Shown piece after piece: positions 44,555 to 53,638 of a DNA stretch of 64,000 bases. Position numbers and translations under genes: made by a program. The notes under the pieces are model-generated. The model did not search any database. It was given only the letters and a program-made list of their open reading frames with translations, and was not told the DNA's origin. This DNA comes from Pseudomonas fulva NBRC 16637 = DSM 17717 (GTDB lineage Bacteria > Pseudomonadota > Gammaproteobacteria > Pseudomonadales > Pseudomonadaceae): NCBI RefSeq assembly GCF_000730565.1, contig NZ_BBIQ01000003.1, positions 124,001-188,000 on the forward strand, in the 5' to 3' direction. Position 1 is the first letter of the stretch. Each line of letters starts with the position of its first letter.

Positions 44555-45772
44555 ATGCCCCAGGCCGCCCATGTATCCCGAGCCCTTTCCCCCCAGGCGC
44601 AGTCACTGGTCGAGCAGGAAAGCCGCCAGGGTGTCGAGCAGGCGTTCGCTTTGTTCGACCAGGTCTCCAGCCAGCTCAGCCAGTCCTACAGCCTGCTCGA
44701 AGCCCGGGTCAGTGAGCTCAAGGGCGAGCTGGCGGTGGTCAGCGCCCAGCGCATCGAGGAGTTGAACGAGAAAGAACGCCTGGCCAACCGCTTGCAGCAT
44801 TTGCTGGACCTGCTGCCGGGCGGGGTGATCGTCATCGACGGGCAGGGTAGCGTTCGCGAAGCCAATCCGGCCGCCTGCGAGTTGTTGGGCAAGCCATTGA
44901 TCGGCCAGCTGTGGCGTGAAGTCATTGCCCGCAGTTTTGCCCCGCGACTGGACGACGGCCATGAAGTGTCCCTGCGCGACGGCCGTCGCCTGTCCATTGC
45001 CACGCGCTCGCTGGATGCCGAGCCGGGGCAGCTGGTGCTGCTCAACGACCTGACGGAAACCCGTCGCCTGCAAGACCAGTTGGCACGCCACGAGCGATTG
45101 TCCTCGCTCGGGCGCATGGTCGCCTCGCTGGCGCATCAGATTCGCACGCCGCTCTCTGCTGCCATGCTTTACGCCAGCCACCTGGCCGACCCTGAACAGG
45201 CGTTGACCACTCAGACCCGGCAGCGCTTCGCTGGCAGTCTCAAGGAGCGTCTGCATGAGCTGGAACAACAGGTCCGCGACATGCTGGTGTTCGCCCGTGG
45301 CGAGTTGCCACTCACGGATCGAATTTCTCCGAAAGCCTTGTTCCAGGCGTTGCAGCAGGCTGCGCAGACGCATGTTCACGGGCACGCGGTGCGCTGGCAG
45401 TGTGACAGCCGCCTGGGTGAGCTGCTGTGCAACCGCGACACGCTGGTGGGTGCACTGCTGAACGTGATCGAAAACGCCACCCAGGCCAGCCAGGGCGCTG
45501 CGCGGCTCAAGGTGCACCTATGGCGTCGCCAGCAGACCCTGCACCTGTGCATCAGTGACGCTGGCACTGGCATTGCACCTGATCTGCTCGCCCGTCTTGG
45601 CGAGCCCTTCCTGACCACCAAGTCGACCGGTACGGGGCTCGGGCTAGCGGTGGTCAAGGCGGTGGCCAAGGCCCACCACGGCAGCGTGCAGGTGCGTTCG
45701 AAGGTGGGGCGCGGCACCTGCGTGCGGGTGGAGTTGCCCTTGATCGATGGGTCGTTGGCGGAGAGCCGGTGA
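44555..45772 (+). CDS. fleS: Two-component sensor kinase FleS
   Basis: FleS is the cytoplasmic kinase for FleR, acting at the middle level of the flagellar cascade. The 405-residue protein has no membrane segment; it has an N-terminal coiled coil (about 15-85), a PAS domain (about 85-165; LPGGVIVIDGQGSVREANPA), a HisKA domain with the phospho-acceptor in LAHQIRTPLSAAML, and an HATPase domain (NVIENATQAS, TGTGLGLAVV). GAGAG lies upstream of ATG 44555. Its stop overlaps the fleR start. Confidence 0.96.
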   Translation: MPQAAHVSRALSPQAQSLVEQESRQGVEQAFALFDQVSSQLSQSYSLLEARVSELKGELAVVSAQRIEELNEKERLANRLQHLLDLLPGGVIVIDGQGSVREANPAACELLGKPLIGQLWREVIARSFAPRLDDGHEVSLRDGRRLSIATRSLDAEPGQLVLLNDLTETRRLQDQLARHERLSSLGRMVASLAHQIRTPLSAAMLYASHLADPEQALTTQTRQRFAGSLKERLHELEQQVRDMLVFARGELPLTDRISPKALFQALQQAAQTHVHGHAVRWQCDSRLGELLCNRDTLVGALLNVIENATQASQGAARLKVHLWRRQQTLHLCISDAGTGIAPDLLARLGEPFLTTKSTGTGLGLAVVKAVAKAHHGSVQVRSKVGRGTCVRVELPLIDGSLAESR

Positions 45773-47130
45773 TGACGGTGAATGTGTTGCTGGTCGAGGA
45801 TGACCGTGTGCTGCGCGAGGCACTGGCCGATACCCTCGACCTGGGTGGTTTCGCCTACAAAGCGGTGGACAGCGCAGAGCAGGCCCTGAAAGTGGTGCAT
45901 GAAGAACCCTTCAACCTGGTCATCAGCGACGTGAACATGCCGGGCATGGACGGCCACCAGTTGCTGGCCCAGCTGCGCCGCCAGCAGCCGCAATTGCCGG
46001 TATTGCTGATGACCGCTCACGCGGCCGTGGAACGGGCGGTGGAAGCCATTCGCCAAGGTGCGGTGGATTACCTGGTCAAACCCTTTGAACCCAAGGCGCT
46101 GCTCAACCTTGTGCAGCGGCATGCCGCCGGGCGTATGACGGACGAGGAGGGCCCTGTTGCACGCGAGCCCTCCAGCCGGCAGTTGCTGGAGCTGGCCGCA
46201 CGCGTGGCGCGCAGTGGCTCGACCGTGTTGATTTCCGGTGAGTCGGGCACGGGCAAGGAAGTGCTGGCGCGCTACATCCACCAGCAGTCCCCCCGTGCCA
46301 GCCAGCCGTTCGTTGCGATCAACTGTGCCGCCATTCCGGACAACATGCTTGAGGCCACGCTGTTCGGCCATGAGAAGGGTGCCTTTACCGGGGCGATCGC
46401 TGCCCAGCCCGGGAAGTTCGAGCAGGCCAACGGGGGTACCTTGCTGCTGGACGAGATCTCGGAAATGCCCCTGGCCTTGCAGGCCAAGTTGCTGCGGGTG
46501 CTGCAGGAACGTGAGGTCGAGCGGGTAGGGGGGCGCAAGCCCATCGCGCTGGATATCCGCGTGGTGGCCACCACCAATCGGGACCTGGCGGGCGAGGTGG
46601 CTGCCGGTCGTTTTCGCGAGGACCTGTTCTACCGGTTGTCCGTGTTCCCGCTGGCCTGGCGCCCCCTGCGCGAGCGGCCCGGCGACATCGTTCAACTGGC
46701 CGAGCGCTTGCTGGCTCGTCACATTGCAAAAATGCAGCATGCCCCCGTGCGCCTGTCCGCCGACGCGCAGGCCTGCCTGCAAGCCTGGACCTGGCCTGGC
46801 AACGTGCGTGAGCTGGATAATGCATTGCAGCGCGCCTTGATCCTGCAGCAAGGCGGGGTGATCGAGGCGGCGGATTTTTGTCTTGATGGCGCCATTCCCT
46901 TGTCAGGTGGCGCTGTGCCACTATCTGGGCAAGGTGGACTTGCAGCCGAGCAGGGCGACGACAAGCGGCGTCACGAGTACCAGCAGATCATCGATACCCT
47001 GCGGGCCGAGCGAGGTCGGCGCAAGGAAGCGGCCGAGCGCCTGGGGATCAGCCCGCGCACGCTGCGCTATAAGCTTGCGCAGATGCGCGACGCCGGTTTC
47101 GACGTCGAGGCCAGTCTGTTTGGCGAGTAA
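45772..47130 (+). CDS. fleR: Sigma-54-dependent response regulator FleR
   Basis: FleR, phosphorylated by FleS, activates sigma-54 promoters of basal body and hook genes. The 452-residue protein has a receiver domain (1-120; acceptor Asp in VISDVNMPGMDG), an AAA+ domain (about 140-370) with Walker A GESGTGKE and the GAFTGA loop, and a Fis-type HTH at the C-terminus (KEAAERLGISPRTLRYKLAQ). ATG 45772 has GGAGAG 6 bases upstream; GTG 45769 just before it is less likely. It overlaps the fleS stop by one base. Confidence 0.97.
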   Translation: MTVNVLLVEDDRVLREALADTLDLGGFAYKAVDSAEQALKVVHEEPFNLVISDVNMPGMDGHQLLAQLRRQQPQLPVLLMTAHAAVERAVEAIRQGAVDYLVKPFEPKALLNLVQRHAAGRMTDEEGPVAREPSSRQLLELAARVARSGSTVLISGESGTGKEVLARYIHQQSPRASQPFVAINCAAIPDNMLEATLFGHEKGAFTGAIAAQPGKFEQANGGTLLLDEISEMPLALQAKLLRVLQEREVERVGGRKPIALDIRVVATTNRDLAGEVAAGRFREDLFYRLSVFPLAWRPLRERPGDIVQLAERLLARHIAKMQHAPVRLSADAQACLQAWTWPGNVRELDNALQRALILQQGGVIEAADFCLDGAIPLSGGAVPLSGQGGLAAEQGDDKRRHEYQQIIDTLRAERGRRKEAAERLGISPRTLRYKLAQMRDAGFDVEASLFGE

Positions 47131-47164
47131 GACAGTCGCGTTTTACCCTGCAGACGTCATCTCT

Positions 47165-47188
47165 AGCGCGGGTAATCCAGCGCTCTTT
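47165..47188 (+). terminator. Possible terminator after fleR
   Basis: AGCGC (47165-47169) pairs with GCGCT (47180-47184), followed by CTTTTA. The stem is short. Confidence 0.35.
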
Positions 47189-47281
47189 TAGGCATCGCCC
47201 GCCAAGCGTGCGTGATCTTCACGGTGCTTCGTAGCCTGATACGCCCGTTTTTTCCTAGACGTATTCACCCTTTCATAAGGC

Positions 47282-47297
47282 TGGCACCTTTGTTGCT
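47282..47297 (+). promoter_or_regulatory. Sigma-54 promoter of the fliE operon
   Basis: TGGCACCTTTGTTGCT matches the -24/-12 consensus at all key positions. The predicted start near 47308 gives a 50-base leader to fliE. Confidence 0.88.
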
Positions 47298-47357
47298 TTA
47301 CGAAGGCTATCCGCCGCATGACTGTCAAAAATATGCGGCCGCCGGAGAGAGAAGCTC

Positions 47358-47690
47358 ATGACCCAAGGTGTTGAATTCAATCGTCTGATGCTGGACATGC
47401 GGGCCATGCAGGCCGATGCCATGTCGCTGCCGAAAGTATCAGCCGCCCCTGAGCTGGCCCCAGGGCAAAGTACCTTTGCCGACATGCTGGGCCAGGCCAT
47501 CGGCAAGGTGAATGACACCCAGCAGGCCTCTTCGCAGTTGGCGAACGCGTTCGAAATCGGCAAGACCGGGGTCGACCTCACCGACGTGATGATTGCCTCG
47601 CAGAAAGCCAGCGTTTCGATGCAGGCCTTGACCCAGGTACGCAACAAGCTCGTCCAGGCGTACCAGGACATCATGCAAATGCCGGTTTGA
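47358..47690 (+). CDS. fliE: Hook-basal body protein FliE
   Basis: FliE links the MS ring to the proximal rod. The 110-residue protein has the family C-terminal half (about 35-110) with [36 protein letters not shown] and [23 protein letters not shown] precedes the ATG. It heads the fliEFG group under a sigma-54 promoter. Confidence 0.97.
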   Translation: MTQGVEFNRLMLDMRAMQADAMSLPKVSAAPELAPGQSTFADMLGQAIGKVNDTQQASSQLANAFEIGKTGVDLTDVMIASQKASVSMQALTQVRNKLVQAYQDIMQMPV

Positions 47691-47705
47691 GGGCAGACGT
47701 AGACC

Positions 47706-49484
47706 ATGGCTGAAGCAGTCGTCGACAACGCGCCCGCCAAGGGCGGCGCGCCAGCGCCCAAGGCACCCCTGGTGCGCCTGGCGTTCCTGGAAAACATTGC
47801 GCAGATGCCCATGCTGCGTCAGATCGGCCTGATGGTCGGCCTGGCTGCCAGCGTGGCGATCGGCTTTGCCGTGGTGCTGTGGTCGCAGCAGCCGGACTAC
47901 CGTCCGCTGTACCCCAGCCTGTCGGGCATGGACACCAAGCAGGTCATGGACACCCTGGCGGCGGCCGACATTGCCTACAACGTGGAACCCAATTCCGGGG
48001 CCCTGCTGGTCAAGGCCGACGACATCTCCCGTGCGCGCCTGAAGCTGGCAGCTGCGGGCGTGGCGCCTACCGACGGCAACGTCGGCTTCGAGCTGCTCGA
48101 CAAGGAGCAGGGCCTTGGCACCAGCCAGTTCATGGAGGCCACGCGTTACCGCCGCAGCCTGGAAGGCGAATTGGCGCGCACCGTGTCGAGCCTGAACAAC
48201 GTCAAGGGTGCCCGCGTGCACCTGGCCATTCCCAAGAGCTCGGTGTTCGTGCGCGATGAGCGTCGGCCCAGTGCATCGGTACTGGTCGAGCTCTATCCAG
48301 GTCGTGCACTTGAGCCCGGCCAGGTAATGGCCATCGTCAACCTGGTGGCCACCAGCGTGCCTGAGCTGGACAAGTCCCAGGTCACCGTGGTCGACCAGAA
48401 AGGCAACCTGCTGTCCGAACAGATCCAGGATTCTGCCCTGACCCAGGCTGGTAAGCAGTTCGACTACAGCCGCCGAATGGAAGGCATGCTGACCCAGCGT
48501 GTGCACAACATCCTGCAACCGGTGCTGGGCAACGACCGCTACAAGGCCGAAGTGTCTGCCGACCTGGACTTCAGTGCGGTCGAGTCCACCTCCGAGCAGT
48601 TCAATCCGGACCAACCGGCGCTGCGCAGTGAGCAGTCGGTCGACGAGCAGCGCGCTAGCAGCCAGGGCCCACAAGGTGTGCCGGGCGCGTTGAGCAACCA
48701 GCCACCGGGTGCCGCTTCGGCGCCACAGACCACTGGCGGTACCGCAGGTGCAGCGGGCGCCATCCAGCCTGGCCAGCCGTTGGTCGATGCCAATGGCCAG
48801 CAGATCATGGACCCGGCCACCGGCCAGCCGATGCTCGCGCCTTATCCGTCCGACAAGCGCCAACAGAGCACCAAGAACTTCGAGCTCGACCGCTCCATCA
48901 GCCATACCCGCCAGCAACAGGGGCGCATGACGCGCCTGTCCGTGGCGGTTGTGGTGGACGATCAGGTCAAGGTGGATGCCGCCACCGGGGAGACCACCCA
49001 TGTGCCGTGGGCTGCCGAGGACCTGACGCGCTTCACCCGGCTGGTCCAGGATGCCGTTGGCTTCGACGCCAGCCGGGGCGACAGCGTGACCGTGATCAAC
49101 GTGCCGTTCGCGCCAGACCGTGGCGAAGAGATTGCCGATATCGCGTTCTACCAGCAGCCCTGGTTCTGGGATATCGTCAAGCAAGTGCTGGGCGTGCTGT
49201 TCATCCTGGTGCTGGTGTTCGGCGTATTGCGGCCTGTGCTCAACAACCTGACAGGGGGTGGCAAGCAGCCTGCCCTTGAAAATGACATGGAGCTGGGCGG
49301 CATGATCGGTCTAGATGGCGAACTGGCCAACGACCGCGTCAGCCTGGGTGGCCCGACAAGCATTCTGCTGCCTAGCCCCACCGAGGGTTACGAGGCACAG
49401 CTCAACGCAATCAAAGGCCTTGTGGCCGAAGACCCGGGCCGCGTAGCCCAGGTCGTCAAAGACTGGATCAACGCCGATGAGTGA
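47706..49484 (+). CDS. fliF: MS-ring protein FliF
   Basis: FliF forms the inner-membrane MS ring on which the basal body and export apparatus are built. The 592-residue protein has a first membrane segment (about 42-60; IGLMVGLAASVAIGFAVVLW), the secretin/ring-building motifs in the periplasmic part (YNVEPNSGALLVKADDI), a low-complexity Gly/Ala/Pro linker (about 310-375), a second membrane segment (about 490-510) and a C-terminal FliG-binding tail (VAEDPGRVAQVVKDWINAD). fliG overlaps its end by 8 bases. Confidence 0.97.
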   Translation: MAEAVVDNAPAKGGAPAPKAPLVRLAFLENIAQMPMLRQIGLMVGLAASVAIGFAVVLWSQQPDYRPLYPSLSGMDTKQVMDTLAAADIAYNVEPNSGALLVKADDISRARLKLAAAGVAPTDGNVGFELLDKEQGLGTSQFMEATRYRRSLEGELARTVSSLNNVKGARVHLAIPKSSVFVRDERRPSASVLVELYPGRALEPGQVMAIVNLVATSVPELDKSQVTVVDQKGNLLSEQIQDSALTQAGKQFDYSRRMEGMLTQRVHNILQPVLGNDRYKAEVSADLDFSAVESTSEQFNPDQPALRSEQSVDEQRASSQGPQGVPGALSNQPPGAASAPQTTGGTAGAAGAIQPGQPLVDANGQQIMDPATGQPMLAPYPSDKRQQSTKNFELDRSISHTRQQQGRMTRLSVAVVVDDQVKVDAATGETTHVPWAAEDLTRFTRLVQDAVGFDASRGDSVTVINVPFAPDRGEEIADIAFYQQPWFWDIVKQVLGVLFILVLVFGVLRPVLNNLTGGGKQPALENDMELGGMIGLDGELANDRVSLGGPTSILLPSPTEGYEAQLNAIKGLVAEDPGRVAQVVKDWINADE

Positions 49485-50496
49485 TAACCGAGCCGTTACC
49501 GCCAAGCTGAGCCGCGTCGACAAGGCAGCCATCCTGCTGCTATCGCTGGGTGAAACCGACGCCGCGCAGGTACTGCGCCACATGGGGCCCAAGGAAGTGC
49601 AGCGCGTGGGCGTGGCCATGGCGCAGATGGGCAACGTGCACCGTGACCAGGTCGAACAGGTGATGAGCGAGTTCGTCGAAGTGGTCGGCGATCAGACCAG
49701 CCTGGGCGTGGGCTCCGATGCGTACATTCGCAAGATGCTCAACCAGGCACTGGGCGAGGACAAGGCCAACGGCCTGGTCGACCGCATCCTGCTCGGTGGC
49801 AACACCAGCGGCCTGGACAGCCTCAAGTGGATGGAACCACGCGCCGTGGCCGACGTGATCCGCTACGAGCACCCGCAGATCCAGGCCATTGTCGTGGCTT
49901 ACCTGGACCCTGACCAGGCCGGTGAGGTGCTGAGCAACTTTGACCACAAGGTCCGGCTGGACATCGTATTGCGCGTCTCGTCGCTCAATACCGTGCAACC
50001 TGCTGCCCTGAAGGAGCTGAACCAGATTCTGGAGAAACAGTTCTCCGGCAATTCCAACGCCGCGCGCACCACCCTGGGTGGCATCAAGCGTGCCGCCGAC
50101 ATCATGAACTTCCTCGACAGCTCCGTGGAAGGCGCCCTGATGGATTCGATCCGCGAAATCGACAGCGACCTGTCCGAGCAGATCGAAGACCTGATGTTCG
50201 TCTTCAACAACCTGGCCGATGTGGATGACCGCGGTATCCAGGCGCTGCTGCGCGAGGTGTCTTCCGACGTGCTGGTGGTGTCGCTCAAGGGCGCGGACGA
50301 GCGGGTCAAGGACAAGGTGTTCAAGAACATGTCCAAGCGTGCTTCGGAACTGCTGCGTGATGACCTTGAGGCCAAGGGTCCGGTTCGTGTCAGCGATGTT
50401 GAAACGGCCCAGAAGGAAATCCTCACCATCGCCCGTCGCATGGCCGAAGCCGGCGAAATCGTGCTCGGTGGCAAAGGTGCCGAGGAAATGATCTAA
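49477..50496 (+). CDS. fliG: Motor switch protein FliG
   Basis: FliG couples the rotor to the stator and to FliM. The 339-residue protein shows KLSRVDKAAILLLSLGE, the EHPQIQAIVVAYL region in the middle domain, and the C-terminal domain with the charged torque helix segment (SKRASELLRDDLEAKGPVRV). The start ATG lies inside the end of fliF. A 115-base gap with a hairpin separates it from fliH. Confidence 0.97.
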   Translation: MSDNRAVTAKLSRVDKAAILLLSLGETDAAQVLRHMGPKEVQRVGVAMAQMGNVHRDQVEQVMSEFVEVVGDQTSLGVGSDAYIRKMLNQALGEDKANGLVDRILLGGNTSGLDSLKWMEPRAVADVIRYEHPQIQAIVVAYLDPDQAGEVLSNFDHKVRLDIVLRVSSLNTVQPAALKELNQILEKQFSGNSNAARTTLGGIKRAADIMNFLDSSVEGALMDSIREIDSDLSEQIEDLMFVFNNLADVDDRGIQALLREVSSDVLVVSLKGADERVKDKVFKNMSKRASELLRDDLEAKGPVRVSDVETAQKEILTIARRMAEAGEIVLGGKGAEEMI

Positions 50497-50526
50497 GCGG
50501 CGAGCCGCCATGGGTCAGCGCAAGGC

Positions 50527-50547
50527 GATTGCGTCACGCACGCAATC
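50527..50547 (+). other. Hairpin in the fliG-fliH gap
   Basis: GATTGCGT (50527-50534), loop CACGC, ACGCAATC (50540-50547) is a perfect 8-bp stem. No T-run follows, so this is more likely an mRNA processing or stability element than a full terminator. Confidence 0.5.
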
Positions 50548-50611
50548 TGCCTTAGCGTGCAGTCTTCGGCAGGCGGTATGGCGCCTGGCACCCTGATAGA
50601 CAGGTTTTTGA

Positions 50612-51388
50612 ATGTCGACCAAAGAACATCACCCCAGTGACCTGATCCGGGCCCGCGACCTCGAGGGCGTAGACGTCTGGACGTTGCCCAGCTTCGACCC
50701 CCAGCCCGCGCACGAGCCTGAGCCCGAACCGGTCGAGGTGGAGGAAGAAGTCGAGGAAGTGCCGCTGGAGGACGTTCAGCCGCTGACCCTCGAAGAGCTC
50801 GAAGCTATTCGCCAGGAAGCCTACAACGAAGGCTTCGCAACCGGTGAGCGTGATGGGTTTCACAGCACCCAGCTCAAGGTGCGCCAAGAGGCCGACGAGG
50901 CCCTGAAGGCGAAGCTGGCCAGCCTGGAAAAGCTGATGACCCATTTGATGGAGCCCATCGCCGAGCAGGACACCCAGATCGAAAGGACCCTGGTGCACCT
51001 GGTGTCGCACATGGCGCGCCAGGTGATCGGCCGTGAACTCACGAGCGATTCCAGCCAGATTACCCAGGTGCTGCGCGAAGCCCTCAAGCGCCTGCCCATG
51101 GGTGCCGACAATATCCGTATTCACCTGAACCCGCAGGATTTCGAACTGGCCAAGGCCTTGCGCGAGCGCCACGAAGAGCAGTGGCGCCTGCTCGAAGACA
51201 GCACCCTGCTTCCCGGTGGCTGCCGTATCGAGACTGCCCACAGCCGTATCGATGCGACCATGGAAACCCGCATCGAGAAGACCGTCGCGCAGTTGTTCGA
51301 TCAGATGCATGACCATGCGCTGCACCCGGCAGCGCCTGATGTGAGCGTTGACCTGGACGCGCCGGTGGAGGACGCCGATGCGCCTTGA
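50612..51388 (+). CDS. fliH: Flagellar export ATPase regulator FliH
   Basis: FliH binds and restrains the export ATPase FliI and links it to FliN. The 258-residue protein has an acidic, Pro/Glu-rich N-terminus ([16 protein letters not shown]), a helical middle, and the conserved C-terminal domain ([41 protein letters not shown]). ATG 50612 opens [13 protein letters not shown], as in other Pseudomonas. It overlaps fliI by 11 bases. Confidence 0.95.
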   Translation: MSTKEHHPSDLIRARDLEGVDVWTLPSFDPQPAHEPEPEPVEVEEEVEEVPLEDVQPLTLEELEAIRQEAYNEGFATGERDGFHSTQLKVRQEADEALKAKLASLEKLMTHLMEPIAEQDTQIERTLVHLVSHMARQVIGRELTSDSSQITQVLREALKRLPMGADNIRIHLNPQDFELAKALRERHEEQWRLLEDSTLLPGGCRIETAHSRIDATMETRIEKTVAQLFDQMHDHALHPAAPDVSVDLDAPVEDADAP

Positions 51389-52733
51389 CCGTACCAGCTT
51401 TGCCAAGCGCCTGGGCAGTTATGCCGAGGCCATCGAGGTGCCGGCGCAACCGGTGGTCGAGGGGCGACTGCTGCGCATGGTAGGCCTGACCCTGGAAGCC
51501 GAAGGGCTCAGGGCAGCCGTGGGTAGCCGCTGCCTGGTGGTCAACGACGACAGCTACCACCCGGTGCAGGTCGAAGCGGAAGTCATGGGGTTCTCTGGGT
51601 CGAAGGTGTTCCTCATGCCGGTTGGCAGCATTGTCGGCATCGCCCCGGGTGCCCGCGTGGTGCCGCTCGACGACGGTGGCCGGCTGCCTATGGGCATGAG
51701 CATGCTGGGCCGGGTACTGGACGGCGCGGGCCGCGCGCTGGACGGTAAAGGCGGCATGAAGGCCGAGGACTGGGTGCCGATGGACGGGCCGGTGATCAAC
51801 CCGCTCAACCGCGACCCCATCAGCAAGCCGCTGGACGTGGGCATCCGCAGTATCAACGGCCTGCTCACCGTCGGGCGCGGCCAGCGCCTGGGCTTGTTCG
51901 CCGGTACCGGTGTGGGCAAGTCGGTCTTGCTGGGCATGATGACCCGCTTCACCGAAGCCGAAATCATCGTGGTCGGCCTGATTGGCGAGCGGGGCCGCGA
52001 AGTGAAGGAATTCATCGAACACATCCTTGGCGAGGAGGGGCTCAAACGCTCCGTGGTGGTGGCTTCGCCCGCTGACGATGCGCCCCTGATGCGCTTGCGG
52101 GCGGCCATGTACTGCACCCGTATCGCCGAGTATTTTCGCGACAAGGGCAAGAACGTGCTGCTGTTGATGGATTCGCTGACCCGCTTTGCCCAGGCGCAGC
52201 GGGAAATCGCACTGGCCATCGGGGAGCCGCCCGCCACGCGTGGCTATCCGCCTTCGGTGTTCGCCAAACTGCCCAAGCTGGTCGAGCGAGCGGGCAATGG
52301 TGAGCCGGGTGGCGGCTCGATCACGGCGTTCTACACGGTGCTGTCCGAGGGCGACGATCAGCAAGATCCGATCGCAGATTCGGCCCGGGGTGTGCTGGAC
52401 GGCCACTTCGTACTGTCGCGACGGCTGGCCGAGGAGGGTCACTACCCGGCAATCGACATCGAAGCGTCCATCAGCCGGGTGATGCCCCAGGTGGTCGATG
52501 CCGACCACCTTCGCCAGGCGCAGAAATTCAAGCAGCTCTGGTCTCGGTTGTCGCAGAGCCGCGACCTGATCAGCGTGGGTGCCTACGTGGCGGGCGGGGA
52601 CCCCGAGACTGACCTTGCCATCGCGCTGCAGGCCAGGCTGGTGGAATTTCTGCGTCAAGGGCTGCGTGAGAACGTGGGCATGGCGCAAAGCCGCGATCAA
52701 CTGGGGGCGATCTTCACGCCCCCGGCGGGCTGA
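51378..52733 (+). CDS. fliI: Flagellum-specific ATPase FliI
   Basis: FliI is the type III export ATPase. The 451-residue protein has the F1-beta-like fold with Walker [13 protein letters not shown], Walker B in [17 protein letters not shown], and the segment [18 protein letters not shown] characteristic of type III ATPases. ATG 51378 ([12 protein letters not shown]) is within the end of fliH and follows GTGGAGG, so the upstream in-frame start is not used. Confidence 0.97.
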   Translation: MRLDRTSFAKRLGSYAEAIEVPAQPVVEGRLLRMVGLTLEAEGLRAAVGSRCLVVNDDSYHPVQVEAEVMGFSGSKVFLMPVGSIVGIAPGARVVPLDDGGRLPMGMSMLGRVLDGAGRALDGKGGMKAEDWVPMDGPVINPLNRDPISKPLDVGIRSINGLLTVGRGQRLGLFAGTGVGKSVLLGMMTRFTEAEIIVVGLIGERGREVKEFIEHILGEEGLKRSVVVASPADDAPLMRLRAAMYCTRIAEYFRDKGKNVLLLMDSLTRFAQAQREIALAIGEPPATRGYPPSVFAKLPKLVERAGNGEPGGGSITAFYTVLSEGDDQQDPIADSARGVLDGHFVLSRRLAEEGHYPAIDIEASISRVMPQVVDADHLRQAQKFKQLWSRLSQSRDLISVGAYVAGGDPETDLAIALQARLVEFLRQGLRENVGMAQSRDQLGAIFTPPAG

Positions 52734-52739
52734 TAGGCC

Positions 52740-53192
52740 ATGGCATTGCCCGGACGTGCGGCGCGCCTGGCCCCCGTGGTGGACATGGCCGAGGAAGCCG
52801 AGCGCAAGGCGGCCCAGCGCCTTGGCCATTTCCAGCAGCAGGTGGCCACGGCCCAGGCCAAGCTAACGGAGCTGGAGCGCTTTGGCGAGGATTATCAACA
52901 GCAGTGGCTCAACCGGGGCGGCCAGGGTGTAGACGGAAACTGGCTGGTCAACTACCAGCGCTTTCTCGGCCAGCTGGAAACGGCCATGACCCAACAGCGC
53001 CAGAGCCTCACCTGGCACCAGAACAACCTCGCCAATGCCCGCGGCACCTGGCAGCAGGCGTATGCGCGGGTAGAGGGCTTGCGCAAGCTGGTGCAACGCT
53101 ATATGGACGAGGCGCGGCGCGCCGAGGACAAGCGCGAGCAGCGCTTGCTCGACGAGTTGTCCCAGCGGCTGCCGCGGCAGGGGCCGCTGTAG
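52740..53192 (+). CDS. fliJ: Flagellar export chaperone FliJ
   Basis: FliJ is a coiled-coil stalk protein that works with FliI and FlhA in export. The 150-residue protein is almost entirely helical and charged (RLAPVVDMAEEAERKAAQRL; GLRKLVQRYMDEARRAEDKR). It starts 6 bases after fliI, and its length matches the family. It closes fliHIJ; the hsbA-like gene follows 132 bases later. Confidence 0.95.
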   Translation: MALPGRAARLAPVVDMAEEAERKAAQRLGHFQQQVATAQAKLTELERFGEDYQQQWLNRGGQGVDGNWLVNYQRFLGQLETAMTQQRQSLTWHQNNLANARGTWQQAYARVEGLRKLVQRYMDEARRAEDKREQRLLDELSQRLPRQGPL

Positions 53193-53324
53193 CTGGGGGA
53201 GCTTGATCTAGCCCCAGGTCTCTGCCCACCGGCCAATACGGCTCCCATCCCCGCTTGCCCCCTCGCCCCATCACTGCTACACCTTCATGGAGCCGCATCC
53301 GCCATCATCGAAGGAATCGCTAGC

Positions 53325-53630
53325 ATGGCAGTGGAAACCGATGTCTCGCAGGACGGTAAAAAGCTGACGATCAAAATCAAGGGACGTTTCGATTTCGGCA
53401 AGCACCAGGCCTTTCGTGAGGCCTACGAACGCCAGCCACGCCGCCCTGACGCGGTCATCGTCGACTTGCAGGAGGTGACCTACCTGGACAGCTCTGCATT
53501 GGGCATGCTTCTGCTGCTGCGCGATCACGCCGGCGGGGACGAGGCGGATGTGCGGGTCGTCCATGCCAATTGCGACGTACGCAAGATTCTCGCCATCTCC
53601 AATTTCGACAAGCTTTTCGACATCAGTTGA
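53325..53630 (+). CDS. hsbA: STAS-domain anti-sigma factor antagonist HsbA
   Basis: HsbA of P. aeruginosa is a STAS-domain switch protein; unphosphorylated it binds FlgM and frees FliA, and phosphorylated it promotes biofilm via the diguanylate cyclase HsbD. The 101-residue protein is one STAS domain with the phosphorylation-site segment TYLDSSALGMLLLL (Ser56/Ser57). It is followed by the HsbR-like gene, which overlaps or abuts it. Placed between fliJ and fliK, whereas in P. aeruginosa the set is near flgM-flgA-cheVR. Confidence 0.9.
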   Translation: MAVETDVSQDGKKLTIKIKGRFDFGKHQAFREAYERQPRRPDAVIVDLQEVTYLDSSALGMLLLLRDHAGGDEADVRVVHANCDVRKILAISNFDKLFDIS

Positions 53631-53638
53631 ATGCGCCG

